From assembly GCA_035630615.1 (NCBI GenBank), contig DASQKI010000093.1:1-49146 (forward strand): 49,146 nucleotides of DNA, written 5' to 3'. A program made the translations under genes and the position numbers. Below the pieces are notes generated by a model. The model saw only the letters and a program-made list of their open reading frames with translations. It was not told where the DNA came from and did not search any database. The DNA comes from DATFRX01 sp035630615 (lineage in GTDB: Bacteria > Actinomycetota > Actinomycetes > Propionibacteriales > Nocardioidaceae). Positions 15,426 through 22,992 of this stretch are shown in pieces (the stretch's first letter is position 1; every line of letters starts with the position of its first letter).

Positions 15426-16127
15426 GTGGATCAACGAGGGACGGGGAGTCATCGTAAGCGGCCGAGTTATGGCCGCATCGTGGTGCTCGTGGGGTCATTG
15501 GCTCTGACGATCGCGGCGGCGGGGGCCGCGGTCGGGCTGGTGCCATACCGTGGCGCCGAGGGCCCGGCCGAAGGCTCGACTGATGACGACGCGATCGAGG
15601 CCGCCGAGGACGTCCCCGACGGTTCTCTGGGGGCGCCAACGCCCACGCCGCCAGTGGTCAGCGCGACGCCCGACCCGAGTCGCGATGAGGCGGCCAAACC
15701 TCCCGAGCACGGTGATCCGTCAACGGCTCCGCAGCGCTCCGGCCAAGGGCGTCGCGTGATCTACGACATGTCGGACCAGCGCGTTTGGCTGGTCGGTCCC
15801 AAGGGCTCGGTGCAGCGCAGCTACCTCGTCTCGGGCAGCGTCTACGACAACCTGGATCCCGGCTCGTACCGGGTCTATTCGCGGTCGCGCCATGCGGTCT
15901 CGTTCGACCAGCTGAGCACGATGGACTACATGGTCCGGTTCACCGAGGGCGACAACGCCGCGATCGGTTTCCACGACATTCCCGAAGACGTCGACGGCAG
16001 ACCGGTGCAGTCGGCCGCCCAGCTCGGAGCGCCGCGGTCGCATGGCTGTATCCGACAGCGGCCGGTCGATGCCAAAGCGATGTGGTACTTCGCCGACATC
16101 GACACGACCGTGCGCGTGCTCGCCTAG
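15426..16127 (+). CDS. L,D-transpeptidase (YkuD domain), membrane-anchored
   Basis: 233 residues. Residues 1-15 are cytoplasmic, 17-38 form a transmembrane anchor (IVVLVGSLALTIAAAGAAVG), about 40-105 is a Pro/Asp/Glu-rich linker, and the rest is a YkuD catalytic domain. The active-site motif SHGCIR has H206 and C208. It would act outside the membrane, cross-linking peptidoglycan stems (3-3) or attaching proteins. The domain is at the short end for the family. The stop TAG (16125-16127) overlaps the helicase stop on the other strand (CTAG). Confidence 0.82.
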   Translation: MDQRGTGSHRKRPSYGRIVVLVGSLALTIAAAGAAVGLVPYRGAEGPAEGSTDDDAIEAAEDVPDGSLGAPTPTPPVVSATPDPSRDEAAKPPEHGDPSTAPQRSGQGRRVIYDMSDQRVWLVGPKGSVQRSYLVSGSVYDNLDPGSYRVYSRSRHAVSFDQLSTMDYMVRFTEGDNAAIGFHDIPEDVDGRPVQSAAQLGAPRSHGCIRQRPVDAKAMWYFADIDTTVRVLA

Positions 16128-17506
16128 GCGCTCGACTCGTTGACCGGCTGACCGGCGCGGGTACGCCGACGCTTGCGGCGACGCCGCGGCCGGTCCGATC
16201 CCTTGTCGACGCCGTTCTTGCCCGGCTTGGACGCCGGGCCCCTCCGGTCGGAGTCCGGGTCCGACTCTGATTCTGACTTCGGCGTCGGCGTCGGATCCTT
16301 GAGGCGCCCCTTGACGCCGGGCGGGATGCCGAGGTCGCGGTAAAGATGCTCCGACGTGGAGTAGGTCTCGGTCGCGTCCTCGAACGGCAGGTCGAGCGCG
16401 TTGTTGATGACCTTCCAGCGGGTCACGTCGGCCCAGTCGACCAAGGTGACCGCGACGCCGGACGCACCGGCCCGGCCGGTCCTCCCGATGCGGTGCAGAT
16501 AGGCCTTCTCGTCATCGGGGCACTCGTAGTTGATGACGTGCGTCACCGCCTCGACGTCGATGCCGCGAGACGCGACCTCGGTCGCGACCAGCACTTGCAC
16601 CTTGCCGGTGCGGAACCGCTTGAGCGCTCGCTCCCGAGCGTCTTGAGCCATGTCGCCGTGCAGGGGCGACGTAGGGAAGCCACGGTCCTTGAGCTCGTCG
16701 GCCAGCCGCTGCGCCTGGCGCTTGGTTCGCGTGAAGACGATCGTGCGCCCACTGCTTTCGGACTGCAGGATCTTGGCCACGATCTCTGGCTTGTCGGACT
16801 GATGCGCCCGGTAGATGAACTGCGCGGTCGTCGGTACGGTCTGCTGATCTGTAGTCGACTCGGCACGTACGTTGACCGGATGCCGGAGATGAGTCCGCGC
16901 CAGCGAGACGATCGCCGACGGCATGGTGGCCGAGAACAGCATCGTCTGGCGCAGCTCCGGGGTCATCGCGAGCAGCCGCTCCACGTCGGGCAAGAACCCG
17001 AGGTCGAGCATCTTGTCGGCCTCGTCGAGGACGAGAACCTTGATGTGGCTCAGGTCGAGGACACGGCGGTCGGCGAGGTCGAGCAGGCGGCCGGGCGTGC
17101 CGACCACGATGTCGACACCCGATTTCAGCGCGGCGAGCTGGGGCTCGTACGCGACTCCGCCGTAGACGGTGAGGCTGCGTACCTCGCGTCGCTTGCCAGC
17201 GATCGCGATGTCGCCGGCGACCTGGATCGCCAGCTCTCTCGTCGGCGCCACGATCAGCGCCTGGGGCTTGTCGGGACCGGCCAGCTCCTCGTAGTCGGAG
17301 TCGTGCGGCGCCACGATGCGCTGCAAGACAGGGATGCCGAAGGCGAGCGTCTTGCCGGTGCCGGTGCGCGCCTGGCCGATCATGTCGGTGCCCAGCAGCG
17401 CGATCGGAAGAGTCATCTCCTGGATCGGGAAGGCGTCGACGATGTCGACGTCGCTGAGCGCGTCGGCTACCTCGGGCAGGACGCCAAGTTCATGAAAGGT
17501 GGTCAG
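16124..17506 (-). CDS. DEAD-box RNA helicase (RhlE-like), apparent CTG start
   Basis: 460 residues if started at CTG 17506. Motifs: Q-motif Gln Q29 (FPIQ), Walker A ARTGTGKT (46-53), PTRELAIQV (88-96), DEAD (161-164), SAT in LFSATMP, HRIGRTGRAG, and a Lys/Arg-rich tail ending RRRRKRRRTRAGQPV. It unwinds RNA duplexes. The first ATG/GTG/TTG in frame is ATG 17416, which would delete the Q-motif, yet the frame upstream (TTFHELGVLPEVADALSD) is clear helicase sequence. GAGGA on the minus strand sits 7-8 nt before CTG 17506, so CTG is taken as start (ATT 17512 is a poorer option). A 7-bp hairpin (17527-17544) lies in the leader. Convergent with the L,D-transpeptidase gene. Confidence 0.9.
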   Translation of the reverse strand: MTTFHELGVLPEVADALSDVDIVDAFPIQEMTLPIALLGTDMIGQARTGTGKTLAFGIPVLQRIVAPHDSDYEELAGPDKPQALIVAPTRELAIQVAGDIAIAGKRREVRSLTVYGGVAYEPQLAALKSGVDIVVGTPGRLLDLADRRVLDLSHIKVLVLDEADKMLDLGFLPDVERLLAMTPELRQTMLFSATMPSAIVSLARTHLRHPVNVRAESTTDQQTVPTTAQFIYRAHQSDKPEIVAKILQSESSGRTIVFTRTKRQAQRLADELKDRGFPTSPLHGDMAQDARERALKRFRTGKVQVLVATEVASRGIDVEAVTHVINYECPDDEKAYLHRIGRTGRAGASGVAVTLVDWADVTRWKVINNALDLPFEDATETYSTSEHLYRDLGIPPGVKGRLKDPTPTPKSESESDPDSDRRGPASKPGKNGVDKGSDRPRRRRKRRRTRAGQPVNESSA

Positions 17507-17526
17507 GGTAATTCCTCGATTCGCAT

Positions 17527-17544
17527 GCCCGCCCGCAGGCGGGC
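17527..17544 (-). promoter_or_regulatory. Hairpin in the helicase mRNA leader
   Basis: GCCCGCC (17527-17533) and GGCGGGC (17538-17544) form a perfect 7-bp stem with a 4-nt loop, about 20 nt upstream of the CTG start on the minus strand. Its function is unknown; it may tune translation from the weak start. Confidence 0.3.
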
Positions 17545-17598
17545 CCCGTAAAATTTGATCTGGCCCCGCAGTTTGTCGCCCAGTCTATCGATCCGCCG

Positions 17599-17604
17599 TA
17601 GGCT
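17599..17604 (+). promoter_or_regulatory. -10 element (TAGGCT), leaderless start of ferritin-like gene
   Basis: TAGGCT is followed by 7 nt and the ATG at 17612, with no Shine-Dalgarno. Confidence 0.4.
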
Positions 17605-17611
17605 GCCTGTC

Positions 17612-18304
17612 ATGGCCGACGACGACGCGCCCTTGGCGCTGCAGGATCCGATCTACCGCGTCGGCATCGTGGACCTGCTCGGAGCGCTCGCGTACGGCGA
17701 GCTGACCGCGTTCGAGCGGCTCGCCGAAGACGCAAAAATGGCCCCGACAATCGCCGACAAGGCCGCTCTGGCGGCGATGGCGTGCGCGGAGTTTGGCCAT
17801 TTCGCCGCGATCCGCGACCGGCTCGTGGAGCTGGGCGCCGACCCGGCCGAGGCGATGGCGCCGTTTGAAGCGACGTTCGACCGCTTCCACGAGCACACAG
17901 CGCCAGCCGACTGGCTCGAGGGACTGATCAAGGCCTACGTCGGTGACGGTCTGGCCGCCGACTTCTATCGCGAGGTCGCGGCCTACGTCGATCCGGACAG
18001 CCGGGAGCTGATCCTGCATACGCTCAGCGAAACGGGCTACAGCGAGTTTGCCGTCGAGCGGGTTCGCACGGCGATCGCCCAGGACCCCGCCGTCGGCGGC
18101 CGGCTGGCCCTGTGGGGGCGTCGGCTGGTCGGAGAGGCGCTGAGCCAGGCGCAACTCGTCGTCGCCGAGCGAGACGGGCTATCGGCGTTGCTCGCCGGAG
18201 GCGTGGACCGGCCCGGGCTCGACCTTGCGGCGATCGGTCGGATGTTTGCCCGGCTGACCGAAAACCATGCCGAGCGGATGGCCAAGCTCGGTCTCTCGGC
18301 CTAG
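17612..18304 (+). CDS. Ferritin-like (MiaE-like) diiron-fold protein
   Basis: 230 residues, almost entirely helical. AMACAEFGHFAAIRDRL (about residues 53-69) carries the E-x-x-H of a ferritin-like diiron site. Paired acidic/His segments occur in FDRFHEHTAP (about 90) and TENHAERMAKLG at the end. Resembles the actinobacterial 'ferritin-like fold' relatives of the tRNA hydroxylase MiaE (Rv3210c position in mycobacteria, from memory). Whether it modifies tRNA is unproven. Start ATG 17612 follows TAGGCT by 7 nt. Four bases separate its stop from that of the convergent GlsB-like gene. Confidence 0.78.
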   Translation: MADDDAPLALQDPIYRVGIVDLLGALAYGELTAFERLAEDAKMAPTIADKAALAAMACAEFGHFAAIRDRLVELGADPAEAMAPFEATFDRFHEHTAPADWLEGLIKAYVGDGLAADFYREVAAYVDPDSRELILHTLSETGYSEFAVERVRTAIAQDPAVGGRLALWGRRLVGEALSQAQLVVAERDGLSALLAGGVDRPGLDLAAIGRMFARLTENHAERMAKLGLSA

Positions 18305-18308
18305 CTCG

Positions 18309-18581
18309 TCACGTCTTTGACTTGCGATTGCCGTACATTCCGGCCGCGATGATGACCCCGACCACGGCAAGGACGATCTGGGCGACGAGCTCCGTCCAGT
18401 CGAACCAGCCGCTGGTGTCGCGGAGCGGCCCGACGATGAGCGTGCCGATCAGCGCGGCCGCCATGCCGACCACGATGGTCAGCCAGATCGGGATGTCCTG
18501 CTTGCCGGGGGCCAGCGCGCGCCCGACCACGCCGAGAATCAGACCGATGATGATCGCTCCGAAGATGCTTTCGATGGTCAC
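18309..18581 (-). CDS. GlsB/YeaQ/YmgE-family small membrane protein
   Basis: 90 residues with three hydrophobic segments (about 5-25, 32-52 and 62-82) and the conserved GVVGRALAPG near residue 17-26, typical of the transglycosylase-associated protein family. Members are stress-induced integral membrane proteins with no enzymatic role shown. GTG 18581 is selected by GGGAGG on the minus strand 6-7 nt upstream. Confidence 0.88.
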   Translation of the reverse strand: MTIESIFGAIIIGLILGVVGRALAPGKQDIPIWLTIVVGMAAALIGTLIVGPLRDTSGWFDWTELVAQIVLAVVGVIIAAGMYGNRKSKT

Positions 18582-18617
18582 CGTTGACCTCCCGATTTGG
18601 ACCGCTTCCAGCTCAGA

Positions 18618-18839
18618 TTAACTGACGAAGCCCGTCCGACGTTGCCCTTCGTCGCCGATCTCGACATAGGCGAGTCGATCGGACGGCACGACGATCGTGC
18701 GTCCCTTCGAGTCCATGAGCTCGATCACATCCCCGTCACCGATGGCCTTGTGCACCAACGCCAGGATGTCGTCACGACCTTCCGACGACTCGAAGACGAG
18801 CTCACGGCTGGCGTGCAATATGCCGATCTTGACCTCCAC
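18618..18839 (-). CDS. DUF3107 family protein
   Basis: 73 residues: VEVKIGILHASRELVFESSE at the start, then a helix (ILALVHKAIGDGDV) and two strands ending VVPSDRLAYVEIG. This is the small DUF3107 protein (TB9.4/Rv3208A in M. tuberculosis, from memory), conserved across actinobacteria and of unknown function. It lies directly downstream of the TetR gene, as in mycobacteria. GTG 18839 is chosen because GAGGAGG on the minus strand sits 6 nt upstream. The longer frame to 18932 overlaps the TetR gene. Confidence 0.88.
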   Translation of the reverse strand: MEVKIGILHASRELVFESSEGRDDILALVHKAIGDGDVIELMDSKGRTIVVPSDRLAYVEIGDEGQRRTGFVS

Positions 18840-18865
18840 AGGCCCTCCTCGCCGCAGGTGCCGAT

Positions 18866-19522
18866 TCACGTCGAGCCTATCCCTCCACTGGATGGTGCAT
18901 CGGTCCGTGGATATCCGCTGATCCCGCGCCACGCGAGTCCGCTGACCAGCGCGACCGCAGCGTCGCGGTCAAGCTTCGACTCTGGGATGCCGACCCAGTA
19001 GCGCGCACTGACGTGCGCCATGCCGACCAGACTGACCGCCAGCAGCTCGGACGCCTCGGCCGGCAACCCGGTGTCGTCGTGGATCACCTCGGCGATCAGG
19101 AGCGCGGAATCGTTGGTGACGCGGTCGACTCGCTCGCGGACGGCCGGCTCGTTGGTGAGGTCGGACTCGAAGACGAGGCGAAAGGCGGCGCGCTCACCCG
19201 ACACGTAGGCATAGAACGCCTCCATCGTCGCGGCGACCCGCTCTTTGTTGTCCTCGGTCGACGCCAGCGCCCGGCGGACGGCCGCCATCACGGTGTCGCA
19301 GGACTGATCCAGCAGCGCGAGGTAGAGCTCGAGCTTGCCGGGAAAGTGCTGATAGAGCACGGGTTTGGACACGCCGGCCCGATCGGCGATCTCATCCATC
19401 GCGGCCGCGTGGTAGCCCCGTGCCACGAACACCTCAAGCGCCGCGTCGAGCAGCTGGGCCCGACGGGCGCTGCGCGGCAGCCGCGCACCGCGAGTGCGCT
19501 CGGCTGGGGGAGTTTCGGTCAC
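18866..19522 (-). CDS. TetR/AcrR-family transcriptional regulator
   Basis: 218 residues from GTG 19522; ATG 19561 would add 13 residues and lacks a spaced Shine-Dalgarno. The DNA-binding domain is near the N-terminus (QLLDAALEVFVARGYHAAAM, then DEIADRAGVSKPVLYQHFPG). The helical C-terminal domain is the ligand-binding and dimer part. It is followed by DUF3107 after 26 nt, an arrangement that matches Rv3208-Rv3208A in mycobacteria. The divergent moeZ promoter region contains the palindrome CGTACGCGTACG (19739-19750), a candidate operator. The ligand and targets are unknown. Confidence 0.87.
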   Translation of the reverse strand: MTETPPAERTRGARLPRSARRAQLLDAALEVFVARGYHAAAMDEIADRAGVSKPVLYQHFPGKLELYLALLDQSCDTVMAAVRRALASTEDNKERVAATMEAFYAYVSGERAAFRLVFESDLTNEPAVRERVDRVTNDSALLIAEVIHDDTGLPAEASELLAVSLVGMAHVSARYWVGIPESKLDRDAAVALVSGLAWRGISGYPRTDAPSSGGIGST

Positions 19523-19738
19523 GGCGAGGCGCAATCTGTTGTGGTTCGGGGTCCGCTGCATCCTACCGACGGCGTGCCGGCAACCGTGAATCCACGGCGA
19601 ACGTCGAGGCCGCCCGGCGTTGGCAAGCCCTCCTGACGTCGATGAACGGCTCGTGACCCGCAGTCGGGGTCCTCAACGGTGAGTGACCGGCATGCGGGAA
19701 CATCGGTCCGCAGCCTACGGTTGACCATAGAGTTCACC

Positions 19739-19750
19739 CGTACGCGTACG
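19739..19750. promoter_or_regulatory. Perfect 12-bp palindrome upstream of moeZ
   Basis: CGTACGCGTACG lies 18 nt before the moeZ GTG, downstream of a possible -35 TTGACC (19721-19726). It could be the operator of the neighbouring TetR regulator or part of the -10 region (TACGAC). Confidence 0.3.
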
Positions 19751-19768
19751 ACTCATCGGAGCTGAACT

Positions 19769-20959
19769 GTGTCGATGCCACCCCTGGTCGAGCCCGCCCC
19801 CGAGCTCACCCTCGACGAAGTCCGTCGCTATAGCCGTCACCTGATCATCCCCGACGTCGGCATGGACGGTCAGAAGCGCCTCAAGAACGCTCGCGTCCTC
19901 GTGATCGGCGCCGGCGGTCTCGGCAGCCCGGCGCTGATGTACCTCGCGGCTGCCGGTGTCGGCACGCTCGGCGTCGTCGACTTCGACACGGTCGACGAGT
20001 CCAACCTGCAGCGTCAGATCATCCACGGCCAAAGCGACATCGGCCGGTCCAAGGCTGAGTCGGCCAAGGCCAGCATCGCCGAGGTCAACCCGTACGTGAC
20101 GGTCGTGGTCCACGACGAGCGGCTCGACAACGACAACGTGTTCGGGATCTTCGAGCAGTACGACCTGATCGTCGACGGCACGGACAACTTCGCCACCCGC
20201 TACATGGTCAACGACGCCTGTGTGCTGCTCGGCAAGCCGTACGTCTGGGGCTCGATCTATCGCTTCGACGGCCAGGCCAGCGTGTTCTGGGCCCAAAACG
20301 GTCCGTGCTACCGCTGCCTCTACCCGGAGCCGCCGCCGCCCGGCATGGTGCCGTCGTGCGCCGAGGGGGGCGTGCTGGGCGTGCTGTGCGCGTCGATCGG
20401 GTCGATCCAGGTCACCGAGGCGATCAAGCTGCTGACCGGCATCGGCGAGCCGCTGCTCGGCAAGTTGATGCTCTACGACGCTCTCGAGATGAGCTACCGG
20501 ACCCTCGCGGTTCGCAAGGACCCCAACTGCGCGATCTGCGGCGACAACCCGACGGTCACCGAGCTGATCGACTACGAGGACTTCTGCGGCGCGATCACCG
20601 ACGAGGCGGCCGAGGCGGTCGTCGACTCGACGATCTCGGTGCACCAGCTCGCCGACTGGCTGAAGGAGCGCGACAACGGTCAGCGCGACTTCGAGCTGAT
20701 CGACGTCCGCGAGCCCAACGAGCGCGAGATCAACGAGATTCCTGGCTCCGTGCTGATTCCGAAGGGCGACTTCCAGACCGGCGAGGCCTTGGCCAAGCTG
20801 TCGAGCGACAAGCCGTCGGTCTTCTACTGCAAGGTGGGAGGTCGCTCGGCAGAGGTGCTTGCGATCGCCAAGGGGGCCGGCTTCGCCGACGCGGTGCATG
20901 TCGGTGGCGGCGTGTCCGCTTGGGTCAACCAGATCGATCCGTCGCAGCCCGCATACTGA
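19769..20959 (+). CDS. moeZ: MoeZ: adenylyltransferase/sulfurtransferase (ThiF-rhodanese fusion)
   Basis: 396 residues. N-terminal E1-like domain with nucleotide loop GAGGLG (47-52), zinc cysteines C180/C183 (CYRC) and C254/C257 (CAIC); C-terminal rhodanese domain from about residue 290 with active-site C354 (YCKVGGRS). The enzyme adenylates the C-terminal Gly of small sulfur carriers (MoaD, CysO type) and transfers sulfur to make a thiocarboxylate, supplying molybdopterin and CysM-dependent cysteine synthesis. A moaE gene lies at 41948. GTG 19769 is supported by CGGAG (19757-19761). The ATL gene follows 4 nt after the stop, so they are probably cotranscribed. Confidence 0.94.
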   Translation: MSMPPLVEPAPELTLDEVRRYSRHLIIPDVGMDGQKRLKNARVLVIGAGGLGSPALMYLAAAGVGTLGVVDFDTVDESNLQRQIIHGQSDIGRSKAESAKASIAEVNPYVTVVVHDERLDNDNVFGIFEQYDLIVDGTDNFATRYMVNDACVLLGKPYVWGSIYRFDGQASVFWAQNGPCYRCLYPEPPPPGMVPSCAEGGVLGVLCASIGSIQVTEAIKLLTGIGEPLLGKLMLYDALEMSYRTLAVRKDPNCAICGDNPTVTELIDYEDFCGAITDEAAEAVVDSTISVHQLADWLKERDNGQRDFELIDVREPNEREINEIPGSVLIPKGDFQTGEALAKLSSDKPSVFYCKVGGRSAEVLAIAKGAGFADAVHVGGGVSAWVNQIDPSQPAY

Positions 20960-20963
20960 GGCG

Positions 20964-21302
20964 GTGCCGGTCGACGCCGCTTCGCAGCTCGATCGGGAGG
21001 AGTACGTCGAGTCGGTCCTGCGCGTCGTCGAGTCGATCCCGATCGGCCGCGTGATGGCATACGGCGCGATCGCCGAGGTGGTCGGCGTCGGCGGGCCGAG
21101 ACAGGTCGGCCGCGTGATGGCGGAGTACGGCGGCGGCGTGCCCTGGTGGCGGGTCGTCCGCGCCGACGGCACGCTGCCCGAGTCGCATCGGCATCAGGCG
21201 CGGGAGCGCTACCTCGGCGAGGGGACGCCGCTGGTCCGCGAGCGGATCGAGGGCGACCTGCGCATCGACATGCGGCGGGCCGCCTGGATGCCGCCGGTGT
21301 AG
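20964..21302 (+). CDS. Alkyltransferase-like (ATL) protein, MGMT family without catalytic Cys
   Basis: 112 residues: the DNA-binding domain of O6-alkylguanine transferase alone (SIPIGRVMAYGAIAEVVG, PRQVGRVMAEYGGGVPWWRV). The active-site PCHRV is replaced by PWWRV, so Cys is Trp, as in ATL proteins that bind O6-alkylguanine and recruit nucleotide excision repair without transferring the alkyl group. GTG 20964 lies 4 nt after moeZ, with GAGG overlapping the moeZ stop. The same gene occupies the same place in mycobacteria (Rv3204, from memory). It sits just upstream of the AdnAB/UvrD2 repair region. Confidence 0.88.
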   Translation: MPVDAASQLDREEYVESVLRVVESIPIGRVMAYGAIAEVVGVGGPRQVGRVMAEYGGGVPWWRVVRADGTLPESHRHQARERYLGEGTPLVRERIEGDLRIDMRRAAWMPPV

Positions 21303-21315
21303 ACGGGAGAATGCC

Positions 21316-21861
21316 ATGCACCTGCCCACGCTGAGCACCGAACGACTTGTCATCCGGACGTTCGAGCTCGACGACCTCGATGCGTGTCAGGCCGTCCTCG
21401 GCGACGTCGGCGATCCGGTCAGTGTCGACGAGCGACGCAACTGGCTCCGGTGGACGGTCGACGGCTACGGCCAGCTCGAGTCGTTGCACCAGCCGCCGTA
21501 CGGCGACCGCGCGATCGTCCGACGGTCCGACGGCCGTCTGATCGGCGCGTGTGGACTGGTGCCGTACCTCGCGCCGTTCGACCAGCTCGACCCGGGCCAC
21601 CGGCCCACGCGATGGACGCCGGAGGTCGGTCTCTACTACGAGCTCGGATCGGACCATCGCGGTCGGGGCTATGCGACGGAGGCGGTCCGGGAGCTGATCC
21701 GATGGGCCGGCGAGGAGCTGCGACTCGATCGGATCGTGGCGACGACGACGTACGACAACGCGGGCTCGATCGCGATGATGGAGCGGCTCGGCATGACGAT
21801 CCGGCGCAATCCGCTCGACGACCCGCCGTGGTTTCAGGTCGTCGGCACTCACGAGTTCTAA
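21316..21861 (+). CDS. GNAT-family N-acetyltransferase (RimJ/RimL-like)
   Basis: 181 residues. Opens with LPTLSTERLVIRTFELDD, the standard RimJ/RimL N-terminus; acetyl-CoA loop is HRGRGYATEAVRELI (about residues 114-128); followed by TTTYDNAGSIAMMERLGM, the conserved strand-helix with N-x-x-S. It may acetylate an N-terminal amine, antibiotic or small molecule; the substrate is unknown. Shine-Dalgarno GGGAGA (21304-21309) precedes ATG 21316. It follows the ATL gene by 13 nt and probably ends the moeZ operon. Confidence 0.88.
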   Translation: MHLPTLSTERLVIRTFELDDLDACQAVLGDVGDPVSVDERRNWLRWTVDGYGQLESLHQPPYGDRAIVRRSDGRLIGACGLVPYLAPFDQLDPGHRPTRWTPEVGLYYELGSDHRGRGYATEAVRELIRWAGEELRLDRIVATTTYDNAGSIAMMERLGMTIRRNPLDDPPWFQVVGTHEF

Positions 21862-21996
21862 GGGCATTATGGATCATTTCGGGCGTACCGAACTGAACTG
21901 TCCGTAGCGGCTCAGACACCTTGCGTACAAGGGCATAACTCGGTCCTCCATCGGTCGTTGGGCGGTTTGACCAAGACCGCAGGAGGGACATCCGAA

Positions 21997-22875
21997 ATGC
22001 ACTTTTCGACCACGGCCAAGCGGTTCTGTGCCGTCGGTGCCGCGATCGCCGCCGCGGCTGCGTACTCCGCGCAGAGCTCGGTCGCCGATGCGTCGGGCGC
22101 GACGTCGTCGCGAACCTGGGCGCCGGCTGTGAGTGCGGCCATCACGCCCGGGGTCCAGATGTACACCAAGGGCGCACAGTGCACGGCCAACTTCGTCTTC
22201 ACCGACTCGTCGGGAACGGTCTATGTCGGCTACGCCGCCCACTGTGCGGGTACCGGCGAGGCGACCGACACCAACGGCTGCAACACCAAGTCCCTGCCGC
22301 TCGGCACTAAGGTGTCGTTCGTCCGTGGCGGCAGCGTCGTAGCCGGCGGCGAGCAGGTCGGCACCGGCGAGCTCGCGTACTCCTCCTGGCTCACAATGCA
22401 GCAGACGGGCGACCACAACGCCAACGCCTGCGCCTTTAACGACCTGGCCCTGGTCAAGGTCGACCGTGCCTTCGTCGGCGACGTCAACCCGTCCGTGCCG
22501 TTCTGGGGCGGTCCGGTCGGTCTCGACAGCAACGGCACCGCCGTCGGCGACCAGGTCTACAGCTTCGGAAACTCGTCGCTGCGCGGCGGCGTCGAGGCTT
22601 TGTCGCCCAAGACCGGCCTGTCGATCGGCAACGAGGGCAACGCGTGGTCGCACAACGTCTACACGGTGACGCCCGGCATTCCGGGTGACTCGGGTAGCGG
22701 GTTCATGGACGCCCAGGGGCACGCGCTCGGTGTGCTGTCGACGGTCCAACTGGCGCCGCTGGTCGGAGCGAACGGCGTCGGTGACCTCGCCAAGGAGGTC
22801 GCCTACGCGAGCCACCACGGCATGTCCGGCCTCGAGGTTGTCCCCGGTACGAAGCCGTTCTCCCCGCTTCTCTGA
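21997..22875 (+). CDS. Secreted trypsin-like serine protease (family S1)
   Basis: 292 residues. Signal peptide at residues 1-35 (KRFCAVGAAIAAAAAYSA hydrophobic core), so it is exported. The catalytic triad is visible: H82 (AAHC), D149 (NDLALVKVD) and S232 (GDSGSG). C83 and at least two further Cys may pair. The substrate is unknown; the S1 pocket cannot be assigned safely. AGGAGGG (21981-21987) sits 9 nt before ATG 21997; an upstream in-frame start at 21958 is not supported. The word AAGGGCAT occurs twice in the promoter region (21862-21940). A hairpin terminator follows (22898-22938). Confidence 0.88.
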   Translation: MHFSTTAKRFCAVGAAIAAAAAYSAQSSVADASGATSSRTWAPAVSAAITPGVQMYTKGAQCTANFVFTDSSGTVYVGYAAHCAGTGEATDTNGCNTKSLPLGTKVSFVRGGSVVAGGEQVGTGELAYSSWLTMQQTGDHNANACAFNDLALVKVDRAFVGDVNPSVPFWGGPVGLDSNGTAVGDQVYSFGNSSLRGGVEALSPKTGLSIGNEGNAWSHNVYTVTPGIPGDSGSGFMDAQGHALGVLSTVQLAPLVGANGVGDLAKEVAYASHHGMSGLEVVPGTKPFSPLL

Positions 22876-22897
22876 TCGGCTGTCGTCTATGCTCGGG

Positions 22898-22938
22898 GGC
22901 GGCCCGGTGTCTGTGTGCGGTACAGGCATCGGGCCGCC
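22898..22938 (+). terminator. Hairpin terminator after the serine protease gene
   Basis: GGCGGCCCGGTG (22898-22909) pairs with CATCGGGCCGCC (22927-22938): 12 bp with one G-U pair and a 17-nt loop, without a T-run. Confidence 0.6.
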
Positions 22939-22992
22939 GCCGTTACGCCTCCACTGGGTGACGCCGTCGGAGGCGTCTGCTGTGATGAGCAC

